From NCBI RefSeq assembly GCF_003590095.1, contig NC_039478.1, positions 5,704,001 through 5,768,000 on the forward strand: a DNA stretch of 64,000 nt, read 5' to 3'. Within the stretch, counting starts at the first letter, position 1, and every line of letters begins with the position of its first letter. Source of the DNA: Trichoplusia ni (taxonomy: Eukaryota; Arthropoda; Insecta; Lepidoptera; Noctuidae). A program made the translations under genes and the position numbers. Positions 10,571 through 24,164 of this stretch are shown here, one piece after another. The notes under the pieces were generated by a model. That model was not told where the DNA came from. It was given only the letters and a program-made list of their open reading frames with translations, and searched no databases.

Positions 10571-13424
10571 GGCAGCGGATTAATTTACAATGATAATAGA
10601 GTTCTAAAGCAATTTTCTTCGAAGTTACCTGATTCAGTTGAAGTGGAATAAGTATCACGTGTAGTATTAAAATATAAGTATTAACACGTTAGTTCGTCCT
10701 CTCGACTTGTCCAACAAGCGTGCGTGTTTAGTTTGTGAGATGGTGGGTTTGGCTAGCAAATTGATACAGTGCCAATGCTTTGTATTGCTGTGTGTTAGTG
10801 ACATCCACTTGATTACAAACATCTTGAAAATGTATGATCATAACAAACTGAAATCACACCATACTGCATACATACCCATTAGGCATCACTTCAAGAAAAG
10901 CCAATTACAATGAAAGGAAATTTTAATATTGTTTACGCGAATCCTCTTGAGGAAACCAAGATTAAGTACCACTAAGGCATCACTAAGTCGTGCCATTAAT
11001 TCTTTAACGGGTGAATAACCTTCGTCGTTCTCGAAGACGTGTCGTCTGGAATAGTAATTATTGTTGTTGCTTTGAAAACTACTTTGTTACTCTACTTTGT
11101 GTCAACGGCCAAATAAAAAGTAAAATGGTCGAAAGAACACGTGTCCCTAACCTTTTTATTCCATTTTTATCAGTTACAAAATACCTACCCTTACTTATTT
11201 ACCTGTTCCTAATCTCCTGTTTATATCTAGGTCGGTTTCGGTCCAGTTCTGCTCCCGATTTTCGTTTCCCAAATTTCGTAATGGAGGTATAGCCCTCAGA
11301 TGGAGCTAAAAGCGACCGCCATAAAGCCTTTCGTGTGATCCGGTTGATATAAAGTTGTCTCGGCCTTTCCGATGTCTAGTTTCTCGAGATCTAAGAAACA
11401 TGTGTCGACTACATTTTTCTAGTATCAAGGCAAAACCTTCTTACTATTTACTCAACACTTGTGCCAGTGCTAAATCAGATTACATTCCGTCTAGTCAATG
11501 GCTGTTAAAAAATAGCATTATTTCATTGTATTCATATTCTTATTCCACAGTCCATATGAACATTCCGAATAAACAACACGCGCAAAGATGTTAACAAATA
11601 ATTATGGCGATGAAGATCCGAGTTACCATCAGAGGTGTTCTTATCTTACGCCATAAATTAGGTCACGCGGAAACAAGAATATACATAAGAGAGATGTTGT
11701 TTTAACGTTTGCACGAGTAGGTAAATCATGTTCACGAATACAGGCGTCGTTATTGTCCAACAGAACGGTTTATTGGATGTCTGACCTCGTGTTATCGCGA
11801 CGAGCCCCCTCCGTCATCTACCAAGTCATCGCTTATCGTTTTGCAATGACGTATCGCTTGCTGTTGAGTTTTTGTTGTTATTCATTATCCTTCTCAATAT
11901 TGGATGTGGGTTACTCTTATACAATAGAGAGTGAACTGTTTTGATATCTTATCCTGCATAAACCTTTTACTTTTTACGCTAAAAGTTTTTATGGCAGCTG
12001 GTAAAATATTTCTTTTTTGCTACGATAACTTCTAAAAGATTTTTTTCTGTTTGCTTAAAATGTTTTGGACTTCGTAATGTATAAGCTTCTAGTTCATTAT
12101 CATTTTTTTAGAAAACTTGATGCGAAATGTTTAGGCCTATTAATATCGCCACACCTTTGGAATAGAAATTGAGTTTTCAAAAACAAGTGTTAACAAAAAT
12201 ACCGTTATGATTTCGAAAAATAGATATATTCGGTGAACATTGAGGCCAATCTTCTTACATTGGCACCTTCGACAGATTCAAGAATACTATATCAAAAACC
12301 AAGGTAAACCTCTGTATTCATGACAGGAATATAGATTCTCAGGCTCGGATTGGTATCCTTGACAGCGCTATTTACCTGAGACGCTAAATCTCGTGAGGGA
12401 TCAACGAGGACAACGGTCCTATCAACACTCAGTCGGGTTAAGCCGTACCCATCTCTGACCCTTAATCGAGGCTCAATTTGTTTCCCCGAAGTTAGATTTT
12501 ATGAGTCACGTCTAAAAAAACGTCTGTCCAAAAGTGCAGAACATTTATGACTATATCGCCACACAAACAGTAATAGCGTCCATAAAGCGTTACAAAAGAT
12601 CGCTCACTATTGTTCCTAAATCATAAAGGGGCCATAAAACGTCCTTATAACGATAACCCGGCCGTTTGCAATCGCATCCACAATTCCACACACGGACCCC
12701 ACGTGCGCCCACATCTCATTAATGCAATCGATACGCCCTCACTAAAACATTATGTTACTAACGCTATAGCACTACTTTATTGCTGTGCAAACCGGTTGAG
12801 TTCAGACGCTTTATCTCTGCGTGGACATCCATACTCAGAACCGGCTTCTTGTATGCGTCGCTTGTTTTATGATTGTCAATAGCGGCCGCCGATCCGTTTT
12901 GTTTTTCGTCTCTTCTATTGTCTATGAAACGTGCTCGATAAGATTCGTGAGCCCGTTTACGTCTGTTTATATTTAAGATTCAAGTGTCTGAGTTTCTTAT
13001 TGAAATGTATCATATGTAAATACTTTGAACACAGCTGACTTTGAAGCATTTGTCTGTTCTGTCGACAGCTGCCTTCAAAGGACATTATAAATGCATTAGC
13101 GTTATAGAAATTTATAACATGCTGCTCTTTTAGTTTACACATTGAAATAGAATTCAAGCTGATTTGTTAAATTCAGCATTATATATTAGTATTATTTTAA
13201 GTTAGAGAGATAAACATTGTAAGTCAGAAAGTAAAAAGGAAAAGGAAAAGCAAAAAACAAGAGTTGGAAGCATAAGTATTTTCGATTGATAAGTAATTAC
13301 TTACTCAAATATCCAATCAGTCAGCGTCTACGGTCTATTGAGGAGCATTAATTGGATAATTTTCTGTAATGTAAAAGTTTAGTCAAAGGTCATGTTGATA
13401 TTCAGTGAGTTTTTTGTCGTTTAT
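10571..13424. other. AT-rich intronic stretch, nothing recognised
   Basis: Several open frames of 60-93 codons occur on the + strand, but none shows conserved motifs, a plausible start context or codon bias. The interval 12240-12500 is somewhat GC-richer and unlike its flanks; it may be an old transposon remnant that I cannot name. Confidence 0.45.
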
Positions 13425-13530
13425 TCTCCTGACGGCGGGCACGACCTCGCGCGTGACGTCACGCTTCAGATGAATGAACATCCCCCTAGCTCACCCCTCC
13501 CCCGGGCCACCCAGCGGTCAGCCTGCTAGA
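13425..13530. promoter_or_regulatory. GC-rich block with perfect CRE palindrome
   Basis: A 100-base GC-rich block in AT-rich surroundings contains GCGTGACGTCACGC, whose centre TGACGTCA (13454-13461) is the full consensus cAMP-response element bound by CREB/ATF-type bZIP factors. Downstream are C-rich motifs and a partial initiator-like TCAGCC near 13518. No TATA box is present. An enhancer or proximal promoter is plausible; strand and target gene are unknown. It lies in the intron of a gene that should degrade cyclic nucleotides. Confidence 0.4.
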
Positions 13531-16205
13531 GATGAGCAGCTTTATTGCAGTCAAAACATCTGTCGTTCCACGTCAAAAATACTTTTACGTAGAAATTCCG
13601 TCCTAAGATATTATCTGGTTGCTTGAAAATTTGTAGATGAGAAATGAAAGAAACTGTGAAGTTATAACTTGAGAAGTGATTCTTTTATTACAAATTACGT
13701 ATACTTGTTCCAATATCCGATTCGACAGAATTTAAATAACGAGAATGTAACATCATTCTCTTCGATGACTTCGATGATCGACTTGTATACAGCTTCTGTT
13801 GGCAAACTAAAAGTGAAATAATCTGAACAAAGAAATGTTTAGTTAGTACTTGAATAGAAAATAATCGTATAGTCGAGTAATATGGTAAATCCGGCTACGT
13901 TTCTCGTTGCACTAACGCCGAAGGGTCTTGGTCAAGATCCATATTTGGTCAGCGTTGAGTCACCCGCGTGTGTGCACACCGACTCCAGCTAACTGTTGCC
14001 ATATCGAGGCCGATTTAAGGAGAATCTAAGCCAAGAAACATTAAGATTAATTTTATAAGGATCCGAAGAATTTATTAATTTACAAGCTTTATCCTGTAAG
14101 AACTGTAGTAACAACGCAAAGTTCCCAAAAATAGATTATGAAAAATTACTCCAGTAAGAAAGTTTACGAATGTACAAAAGTTATTCTTCGAAATTATTAC
14201 GGTTGATTCATGAACGTTCAACGACCTCGTATATTTTATCCATTTGTCAGATAGATAGCCAATTCAGCAAAACTTTTATTCGCATTTTATTTTACACATA
14301 CTTAACAATCGATTTTATTATAATTGAACTTGTGAGAAGTTTTTAAACAAGTAACATTTTAGAAAATCGACACTTTCTATGTTCATTAAAGAAAGCTGTT
14401 TTGTTGAATATAATGTTCTTGAATTTTCTATTCATCTTTCTTTCAAGGAGATAAGTTTGTTCATTAAGCTGAAACTTCGTCTTAACTAAGCTTGTAGCAA
14501 AAACTGCCCACACTAGTGCTCAGGGCATGATGACGTGGCGGCTCCCTAAAATGGAAACTAGTTTGTGGAAGCCATGCCACCGCGATTCCTTGCACCGACA
14601 TAATTCTATGAAACGAACGGACCCCGTAGACTTAGAACGCATAACAACAACGAAATAAATCAGAATGTATTAGAAGTTAATAAAGTGGTAATCCTTAAAA
14701 ATATAAATAAAATAATAAATAAAGAAAAACAAGTTGTTTATTAACAAGCAGTCAAGTTAAACGCTGACATAATTGATGCACAACGAGACATTTGTGCGAC
14801 TTTCCATATTGGAGAATATCTTATTCCAATACACACGTTGCTTTTATAAAGTAAACGGAAGAGCGATAAGATTGTCCTTGTTTAGATACGTGCTGCGTAT
14901 GCATGTGTATTTGTGTATGTAGCTGAGAGCGCGCTTTGACCTTCCTTGGTCGTTGGATAAACGCTAAGTATGAATGATTTCACCGATAGATCTCTTAACG
15001 ATGGTAGATAAGTTGCTATGTTCATGGATTTCTTGATATTTTTCAACAAAACTTGTTAGTTAGTATGTGAGATTTTTAGCGCTGATTAAATTGCTATTAT
15101 AGTCTTCGAGATCCAGTAATTGTGAGTTTTCTCTATAGAAATACCCATCAGGTTATTCCGAATTCTTTACATACACGGTATATATGTATAGAATATGTAT
15201 ATGTATGTATAGTATTGTTGGTGCGTCTCTGATGATCAGCTGCTTCATATTCTTATGTATTTTCATAATTTTTTTGTGACAAACATTACCAAAATAATGA
15301 ATAACCTTAAGAATTTGTAGAGTTTTGACTTTAAGTCGAATTCAAAAAAGGTTAAGTATTCTCTAAAACCGATGATAACCTTGACTGTTTGATAATCCTG
15401 CGTTTTATATCGTAATAAAAAACTTAATAAAACTGATAACGACGAACTGGTTTTCGTAGATCCAACGTTTTGATTAGTATTTTAAATACATATACAGCAT
15501 TGTCTCGTTCATTACGTTTAGTTAAATTATTTCATTACTATCCTTGACATTAATTGCTACTTTTTGGAATCAAGTCACCGTGAAGAATCAAAAATTACGA
15601 CAATTTGAATAGAATAAAAAAATCCCGAGTAAAAGACGATACAAACAATATGTTCAAATGTTTTATTGCAAACATCTGTGACCTGGGCCCAAATACAATT
15701 GGAATAAAAAAAACGATCTTAGACAGGTTTCCCCCATACGCCTTCACGATAAACGTGCCTCAAACATCAACTTAATATTCAGCTAGGCAATTTAATTCTT
15801 ATTTCATAGTCATACGGTCGATAATATTGCAAGTTAATGTCGCGTTAGACCAGTTGTGTAAACATTGTCCCCGATTTCGTTTCTACGAACAGTCATTACC
15901 GCCTGTTTTTTACAACTTATAGATATCTCAGATATGAATCGGACTAGTCCTGACGACGTAATGATCAAACAACATTGACGCAGACTTCTACTTTCATATA
16001 TAACGGCACAGTAACCCGCTGACTTGTCTTTCAATTGGTTTTTCGGTTCATTCTGTTTTGATGAGCCACGGCGAATACTACCGTACATTATGATGCGCTC
16101 AGCTCACCCTGTTTAATGTGTCTCTGTCTCTTGAGACACGAGCACATGTTATTTTATTTCCTTATTTATTTTTCTTTTGCCTTGGGGAGGGTCTTAAATT
16201 ATATT
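13531..16205. other. AT-rich intronic stretch, nothing recognised
   Basis: No coding, RNA or repeat feature could be supported. A TA/TG-rich patch near 15178-15212 is a degenerate simple repeat. Confidence 0.5.
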
Positions 16206-16570
16206 TTTTCTTTTTTTTTCTTTTCAGTTACATTTGTGCGGGGCCTCGCCCACGTAGTCTTTCACTCGGATGGTGATGGCTACGGATGACCTTGATTTAG
16301 TGGTTGGTTTTGTGATTGGTGCTAGTGAGTGATTGGCAGAGAGTGTGTCTGTCGTCGGCTAAAGCCAGTGTGTTAGTGATATTGCCAGTGGTGCCAGTGA
16401 TGTGACAGTCTATGGAAGCGTCAGGGTATACTCGGAATGTTCACGAAGCACGGCAAGCCCGCTGAGCGGTGCCATCATCCCCACTCGCATAGGGGCTGTA
16501 AGAAGAAAAAGCCGGCTCCGCACACGCCCTGGAAGTACTTGATGAATTGCCCACTCGTTAGAAAATGTTT
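16206..16570 (+). other. Exon-like or transposon-derived block behind an extreme pyrimidine tract
   Basis: A run of T and C ending in TTTTCAG (16227) forms an ideal splice-acceptor sequence. It is followed by about 340 bases of clearly GC-richer DNA with internal near-repeats (CCAGTG, GTGATATTGCCAGTGGTGCCAGTGATG cluster near 16360-16405). A donor-like CT|GTAAGAAG lies at 16498 and a second, CTA|GTGAGT, at 16325. All three frames after the acceptor meet a stop within about 20 codons, so a cassette exon here would be non-coding or would poison the frame. Alternatively it is part of a retroelement leader; I favour that slightly but cannot name the family. Confidence 0.3.
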
Positions 16571-19500
16571 TGGTATAGTATTTTTTTTTCATTTTACTTA
16601 ATTTTTCTGTTTATTTATTCCTTGGTGTAGGCAAACTAACTTACTGTAATGAGGTCATGATTGTAATCGACGAATTTATTAAAGTGCACGTAATTGCTTA
16701 ATAAATAACTGGATTCAAATTGATGTCTTTGATAACGAGGTGTAAAACAAGCTCGAAGGCAAATAATGTAACAATAAATAGGAATTAGGCTGTGTAGTCA
16801 TTATGGGTAATAGAATATAATAGACCTGTAGTAGTTTAATAGTGTGCAGTTATCATGTTTCTGATTGCCAATAGAGATAAGGCTTTGGATAAAACAAAGA
16901 TCGATCGTTCGATTTCAGTTTCCGTGCCATTTGACAACAGTTGAAAATTAGCTTAGATCGGAGTTTGAAAGTTAAATAAAATTCTTGTGTAATGGTTTTA
17001 TCAAAAATGATCAATGATGAAGGATCAATGTTCGAAGTTGGCGCTAAATGGGTAAAAGTTTTGCGTGGCCTCGTCTTGGATGGATTCTGCCATTAAGGGT
17101 TAGAAAGTTCGATTGATACGGATCTTTTGGATTACAGTTCTCGCGATGTCGAGTGGAAACATTTATTTGTGACATGTGCGTCCTGCACCACATTCCAGAA
17201 ATAATATTTGTAGCGCATTCCCTCATTTTTTTTTGGATTATATTTACATATTTATTATCAGGGTCCATTGCGTTGTCCTCATACATCCGAATGGTGTTGA
17301 TAAATGATGTCGTCATTTATGTTCTGCACAACAAAGAAGACCGGAACAGTAGTTGTCCAAATTATTGAATTTCTGTTAGGTTTTGCGTTGTTGTAGTCAG
17401 TGTAAAGAATTACATGAAAAACAATAGATAACATACTTTTTTTATTGAAAATGCACGTCATACATAATATTCAACATGGCCTTTGTATTCGTGACGAACA
17501 ACTGTAAAAACAAATGGTATTGTTTCTTCGTTTTTTGCTCAGTTTGCGCAGTATCGCGGTCTTTCAGTTTTTTTTTTAATGTATTTCAAGTATTTTAATG
17601 ATACTTTCGATACTGCTAATTAGGAAGCGGTTACTAGAACTAGTGAGTCCATTAATTTGTTTGTTACCGTTTCGGTATTTTGTAGAAAGTATTTTGGTAC
17701 TTTTTTAATTGATGGTTTTAAAATCTGTCTAGTATTTTTCTTAGCCGTTGTATTGTTCTCTGAAATCACAGTCACGAAGTTGTTCTTATTAATTTATAAA
17801 TTGTTAATCGTAATATATTTATGGATGACGACCAAATTTCACATTCCACTTGGCTAAAGATTGACGAAATCATTTTTTTCGGTTTTATTTCAATTTGCCC
17901 ATCACTTCGTTAGTTACAGTTAGTCCAATGATGTGTGTAGGCGTAAATCTCGGACGATCTACGGCCGATGAACGTACTCGACCTTGTGGCGGCATTCCAG
18001 TGCGTCCTGACTGCCCGACACTTAACTCGACTAGTCCACATCTAAGCCCACAGACGTACAACTAGTGCACATTATATTATTACTTCGGAAAAGAGTTCTA
18101 GAGTATGTGAGGGGAATTGCGTTTGTATATCGGTCTTACAGTGTTGTTGTATATTTTTTCCTAAGGAGTTTTATAGCGGGCTTGTGCCCAAATAATCCAC
18201 TTTAACCTATATACGTTGAATTCAACTCAGTGCACGATTCCAAAAAGACATGGGATATGGAGAAGAAACGGGACGGAAATCCATAGGTTCAATTGGTCTA
18301 AAGAAATCGAATGACCTGCTTCGAAACAATTACAATTTAAAAGAGCGTTTAGGGTAGAAATTGTTGCAATGATTCTTCTTTTGATCAATTTATGATTCCG
18401 TGTTCTTATTTAAAAATACAATAATAGCACTTTCTAAGTGTGGTTCTGTTTAAATACCTTAAATAAGAAAATAAATACGTACAGAGTAAAGGTCTACCTT
18501 AACAGTATTGGTCTATCGCATTATTGGATTGGTAGAATTCTAGCCGGCAAGGCAATAACATTGTTAGGCTTAAAGATTGTATCGGCTAAGTGCTAAGTTG
18601 CAGTTTGTTCGGTCCATTTGCTTACGGGAATAGTTAACTTTAGTTCTAGTGTTTATTTGTAGAAAATACTTGAACCCATTTAAACAGGAGAGGTAATGAG
18701 AAAGTTTTAGTTCTGGAAAGAGTGGAAGAGATTTGAATGTAAGTTGTCGATACCTTGCATATAAGCGTTATCGTAAGTAAGATTAAACGTCATTAAATAA
18801 AGGGTGAAGCACTTCAGTACTTTTGGCCGGTAAAAGTCAAACTTCTTCGCAAAACTAAGGTGCTAGAAGTAAATGTATCATAGGAGCCAGACGATTCTTT
18901 TGTGTTTTTACTAGTAGTTCCCCAAAACGGCAAATCCCGAAGTTCAAATATTCTCTATATTTATGAACTCATCTTGGAAACGAATCAAGCAATTATTGTT
19001 GCGCCAACGCAGTCCCCCGCTCAATTCCTTCATTTAGGAGCATCCTTTACCTACATTATTAAGTGGCTTCATTTTCCTTGTGAATTCTTATAATACCGAA
19101 GATTTTTGCCGGCGTATTATAATTTCGTTTTCTTGGTATTGATTAACAAGAATTTTGTCTTCGAGAACTTGCGTCGTTTTTACCTTGTATTTTGACGAAA
19201 TATTCATTAAATTCGAATCCATTAAACTTATTTTAATACTGACCCGTGTTATTATTTCTGTCATCTTTAAGACTAGATTTTGAAACAAGAAAATGCTGTA
19301 AAATCGATTGTATAAGAAACTGGTATCTATCAAAACTGATGCATTTATTATGCGTGTTCATATTACAGACGTTTATGCTTAGCATAATATAGAAGTCATT
19401 ATGCGAGCGATTTCGATTAGATCATCTTTAGTAGCGTAGAAATGCAAAAGGACACCCAATAATCTTTCTTAAATTATGACTTTGGCTTGCTTTTTTTGGA

Positions 19501-22434
19501 TGACTGAGTTGCTTTAAAATATTTATTTTTTAATATCATATTTAGTTTTCAACTTTTGTTTCATAAAAAAATTGTTTTCCAAATTAGACTTGGCTATGAG
19601 TAAAATAATTTTTAAGATAGGTTCTTTATGGAATGTTAAAACAATAAGAGGTATTTTACAGTAAATTGAGTAAACGCTTATTATCTTTATGACTCGACAC
19701 ATATTTTATATTTATATACATCATCCCGTTCATAATGAGTCATAGTTTTGCTTATTTATCATACTCGAACATGCCGTCGGTTCAATGACTTTCAAAACGG
19801 TCTTGTCTAGTGAAAGCTAGCCTTTGTTATTATAATAACAAATTGAGAATAATGTTGACCTTGTTTTCTTGTAAGATCGCGTACTACTTAGTTTTTGTAC
19901 AGAAAAAAAACGCAACATTTTTGCCAGGTTATTTTTTGCTAATTCTTAATACTACATCCATTAGATTTAATTACAAGAATATTCTCGAACACAAAGTTTG
20001 CCAGTGACTCGTAACTCAAAATGGTCATCATTGCTCATTGTCACAAAGCATGATACGCGGACAATGACAACATTTGTTTTATCTCTTCAGGAAAGTTCAG
20101 AGCGAAGGGAAATTTTCAAGCATCAAGTCTCCGTACGGACTTGACGACTAGTCGAGCGATGTGTCCGACTTACCTTGCAAGGCAACCGCAGGCAAGCAAA
20201 TAAAAACTTGAATCGCGTTTGTAACATGACTCATTCGATTTAGAGTACCGCAACTGTATCAAAATGTTTTAACTAAATTAAACATTGCATGTTTAAAGGT
20301 TATATAGATATCATCGGTCCATTTGGATATTAAATAATTAATTATTCCATATATTCCATCACAAAAACCTTTCAAGTGAGAAGCCACTGCGTAGGTGTCT
20401 GCGTATATCGTGCATGTAATATTTTTCAGTTCCCTTGTCGATAATATTTGGTAATGTCCTTCAGACGAAGTAGACTCATTCGTTTAACTTTACTCATATT
20501 ATTGAGTTCGTTCTCATGTCTGAACGTTTTCCCAATGGGAAAATGTTCATAATATTCTATACTACTTTAATCACATCGTTTAGGGTCATATGGAAAGTAA
20601 TACCTTATATTTTCACCAGTGCCATTTCGTTTGCTAAACGAGGATGTTCTTTTTAGCTAAATGTGAGTTTTTAACTTTTAATTTTTAACTTGTACTTCGA
20701 TTGTTAAATAAGACTTTTAAATACAAAGTGTTTTCAATGTTCTTGTTTTTATTGTACGGAACTGGAAGTCGTCTAAGTGTTGTTTATGTGTGTGTTGTCG
20801 CGGGATTTGTCGAGTAAACTCACTTGTTGCTTTGCCAATAATGCCACCATCAGCCGTGTCCATCTAACCAGTCTGCTCCTCAATTACGTTACATTAACCG
20901 CAAGCCTGATGAGATGTAACCACACTCATCAATCAGACCAACCCGGTGGATCGTGTTTGTTGGACTTACCTCAAGTCTCTGTAGCTTTGGTCCTCGCTTT
21001 CCGCACTCAGCCCACTTCAATCGCCTGTTTCAACTTGCCGAATGTTGCTGAAATGCATTCGCCCTCGCTCGAACTATTGATCCACCCACGGACTTGTCAC
21101 GACCAATTCGCCGTATTTAATCTTCAGGCGTTGTCCGCAAATCTAATCTTAGATTCCCGAAGTTCCAAATTCTGTCCTTTGGATTTACTCAAACTTTTCA
21201 TTCCTTTTCTAATTCTCAAACACAATTAGGTCTACGTGCTTTGACTGTAACAAGCTTAATAAAATAAAATTTATTTATCTTCTTTGGAATTTATATTTCC
21301 GGCATTTTCAACTGACTTATATGGTTACTGGCTGTAACTACTTGTGCCATTGCCAATACTGGAAAGCATTTTAACGAGATTTTAATGTTTTCGCTTGCAA
21401 AATTTATTGCCCTTTGCGCCAAGAGTGGTATCTTCAGGGATTTACTACTGAACGCAATTTGCCGGCACTGTGTATTTCTAGCAAGTAAAATGCGGGGATT
21501 TCATTGCTTTTTTTAAACTTTATGCAGTTTGTGGAAACAAAAATTCTGTTTGACTCAACTTCGAACTTAAGTCTGCAAAACGAATATAAAATGAACTTAA
21601 AACAAACTTCCTAGACGTCACGCATATATTTATTTAGATGTCATAACTAAATTTATTAAAGTGTTTTTTTTAATATAAAATATTTAAAAAAGTTTTCTTT
21701 ACTTAGAAGTTTCTTCGTTCTTGAGTGGAGCGATTTTAACCATATATTTAAGATTTTTTGCTAGTTTCACATAAAATTAAAATCCAAGATCAATAGTAGA
21801 AATACATGAAAACAAAACTGTATGAGCAAATAGTTTATTTTTAGAACATTTGCGGTCCAGTGTCTCGTGCAGATCCCGTCTCGGAAACATGAGGGAAATT
21901 CTGTAAACATAGCACGTGCCGACATCCATCCAACTTATATTATAAAACCTTTGAAAACCAGATATGTTAAAGGTACTTACTTTTTTCAGAGCCTTATAAA
22001 AACCTGAACGAGGTTTGCTTTATCGTAATCCCTTGTCCAATAATGCAATAAAAATGTTCAGAGATGTTCAGATATCGAGATATCGTATATTTCCTACCCA
22101 AAACGGTCTTAAAAAATAGTAAACCTGGGAACCTGATTTTTTATAAATGTATTTGAAATTATCAAATCGTTCTCAAAATTTTCTCAAAGTTTATGCACGT
22201 AACTTTCGCGGATAAGGTAAAGAGGTGTTACACAATGCGAAATAAGAATATGTTCACCAGGGTCCGTTGATATCTCCTGTTTAAAACTAAAAGGTTCCAC
22301 AACAAGCCGTCATAACATACTTTAGATATTACGTTCACGAGATGAAGCCAAGCTTTTCTGCATGAATAGCTTTGTTAGGTACTTAGTATACCTCTCGCCC
22401 GCTCAGATTGCGTTGCCAAGGTACCTAGAAACAT
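16571..22434. other. AT-rich intronic stretch with one long open frame of unknown meaning
   Basis: No gene or recognisable element. A moderately GC-richer patch at 17935-18060, a possible fragment of the GGTGAAGCACTTCAG repeat at 18805-18845 and the 150-codon frame at 20777-21229 are the only parts that stand out. The open frame has no motif I recognise. Confidence 0.45.
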
Positions 22435-22510
22435 TCTTGATAGAGGTATTGTTGCAGTTGAGGAAGCGAGATGGCAAATACGACAGCTAAGAGCTGTGTC
22501 TCTTTCCCGC
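22435..22510 (+). repeat. Copy 1 of GTTGAGGAAGCGAGA interspersed repeat
   Basis: The sequence TGCAGTTGAGGAAGCGAGA, a variable stretch, then TGTCTCTTTCCCGCTTG recurs in related form at 39832-39905. In both copies the ends are partly complementary, so the unit can fold back. It is probably a fragment of an interspersed element common in Lepidoptera; the full extent is unclear. Confidence 0.45.
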
Positions 22511-24164
22511 TTGTTTAAAAAGTGGTAGGTTCTCAAAGGTGCATTGCATATTGTGACCGCCGCCGGAGAAATGACTTTGAATCATAATACTTGATGCCTA
22601 TCAGTTGCGGTTTGACATAATGGCTAAAGCAATAACAACAAACTACCAACATAATATATTTGTTATTGTTCGTTATCTTGACTCGAATCGATATTTTTAA
22701 TTAACTTCGTTACGTTTGATTATTGTATAAATTTAGTCTGGCCGGATGGTTGAGTGGTTGAGTATCGTACTATCGTATCGTCGTTAATCGGCTAAAACAA
22801 TAGTTGTGGTTAAACCTTAATACTACCCTTTCGAGGAACGTTCTGCCTTCGTTGTACCTGAAATAGCATAATCTTATATCAACGATTTCTCTTGAATCTA
22901 TTATACTTACATATTTTAAACAAAGGGACGACGTTTCCCGAGTAACATGCAAAACAATGCAGCAAAAAATATTTGACTCAACAGATATAAAACATATTTT
23001 TGCTCTCAGTTTGCATTGAAACTGGTCAGGAACACGAAAACCGTTACTTGACCATCAAATTATCGAACGGTTTAAATACAAAAACATGTTTCATATGAAT
23101 GGACTAAAAAAACATAGCTGTCGTCTTAAAATATGTCATTAATTACAATTGTCGCAGACACTACTTACAGCACTTGAGTACCAGCCCACGTCAACTAACC
23201 GCACTGCCCTTAATACTAGTGAAAGTGATCTTAATTTGATCAGTTTGTTTATATTGTATGATCAATGCCTGTACCACGAGATCGCGACGCACGACTGTCG
23301 CGTTCGCAAAGGCGGGACAGCGCTCTACATTTCTCGTAGTCCTCTCGTTTACACGATGGTAACAGTCCTGTTTTTTAATTCCATAGTAAGGGTTGTATTT
23401 GTGGAGAAGCGAAGGTTGGACCTTGTGTAATCGAATGAGAGTCAACAGACTTACCCTTAAGGGTGTTGAGATTAGAAACTGGTAAATACTACGCTTAGGG
23501 TTGTTAAGTCGAGTACTCAGAAACACTTCGTTTCCCTTTGTCGTTTATAAGGGATTTTCTAATTCTATTTTCAATTATTTGCATGTATACCTAGTAACTT
23601 CATCTGTTAAATTAGATTAATTAGACATGTAATAAAAGATGCAAGCTGTGTTAATTAATTGATAAGTATACTCGTAATTATAATTATCGTTTCTCGTCTA
23701 ATTTAGATTAGAATATCCTTTTTAAGGGTTCTGCATCCAAAGCTAAAAACGGAAAAGCTTTCATGACATTGAAAGCAGACAGTATTTCTGTCAATCATCA
23801 AATATTGTAATTAAAATCGAGGTTAAGCTTGGTTGATACGGGCTTGCATTTGAAGATAGACCAATATTTTTGGAAATAGGTTTTGGACTTCGGATTCTGG
23901 ATTCCGACTTTTTTATTTGTACAAGTTACCCGTATAACGTTAAAACAGAGGATACCTCTTGATTTTATTAACAAAACCTTAAAATTTAAACTTACGTGTC
24001 TGACATATATTTATAGTTTGTAGAAACAGTTTAGTTTGGCCATAATGGCATAAATCCCTAAATCTTTGACCCAAATTCAGATTGTTCATTTTCAGTCTAT
24101 TTTAATGACCAGTAAGCTTTAAGCTTGGAGTTTGTAATAATGATAGTGTACTTGTGTAGGTAGA
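22511..24164. other. AT-rich intronic stretch, nothing recognised
   Basis: A tRNA A-box-like sequence at 22746-22765 (GGATGGTTGAGTGGTTGAG) has no convincing B box after it. Overlapping frames on the two strands at 23149-23526 (93 and 111 codons) show no family resemblance and have no splice or promoter context. Confidence 0.4.

Noticed and set aside
22741..22815. tRNA gene or SINE head at TGGTTGAGTGG
   Set aside because: Only the A box is convincing; there is no GGTTCRANNCC B box at the right distance and no cloverleaf.
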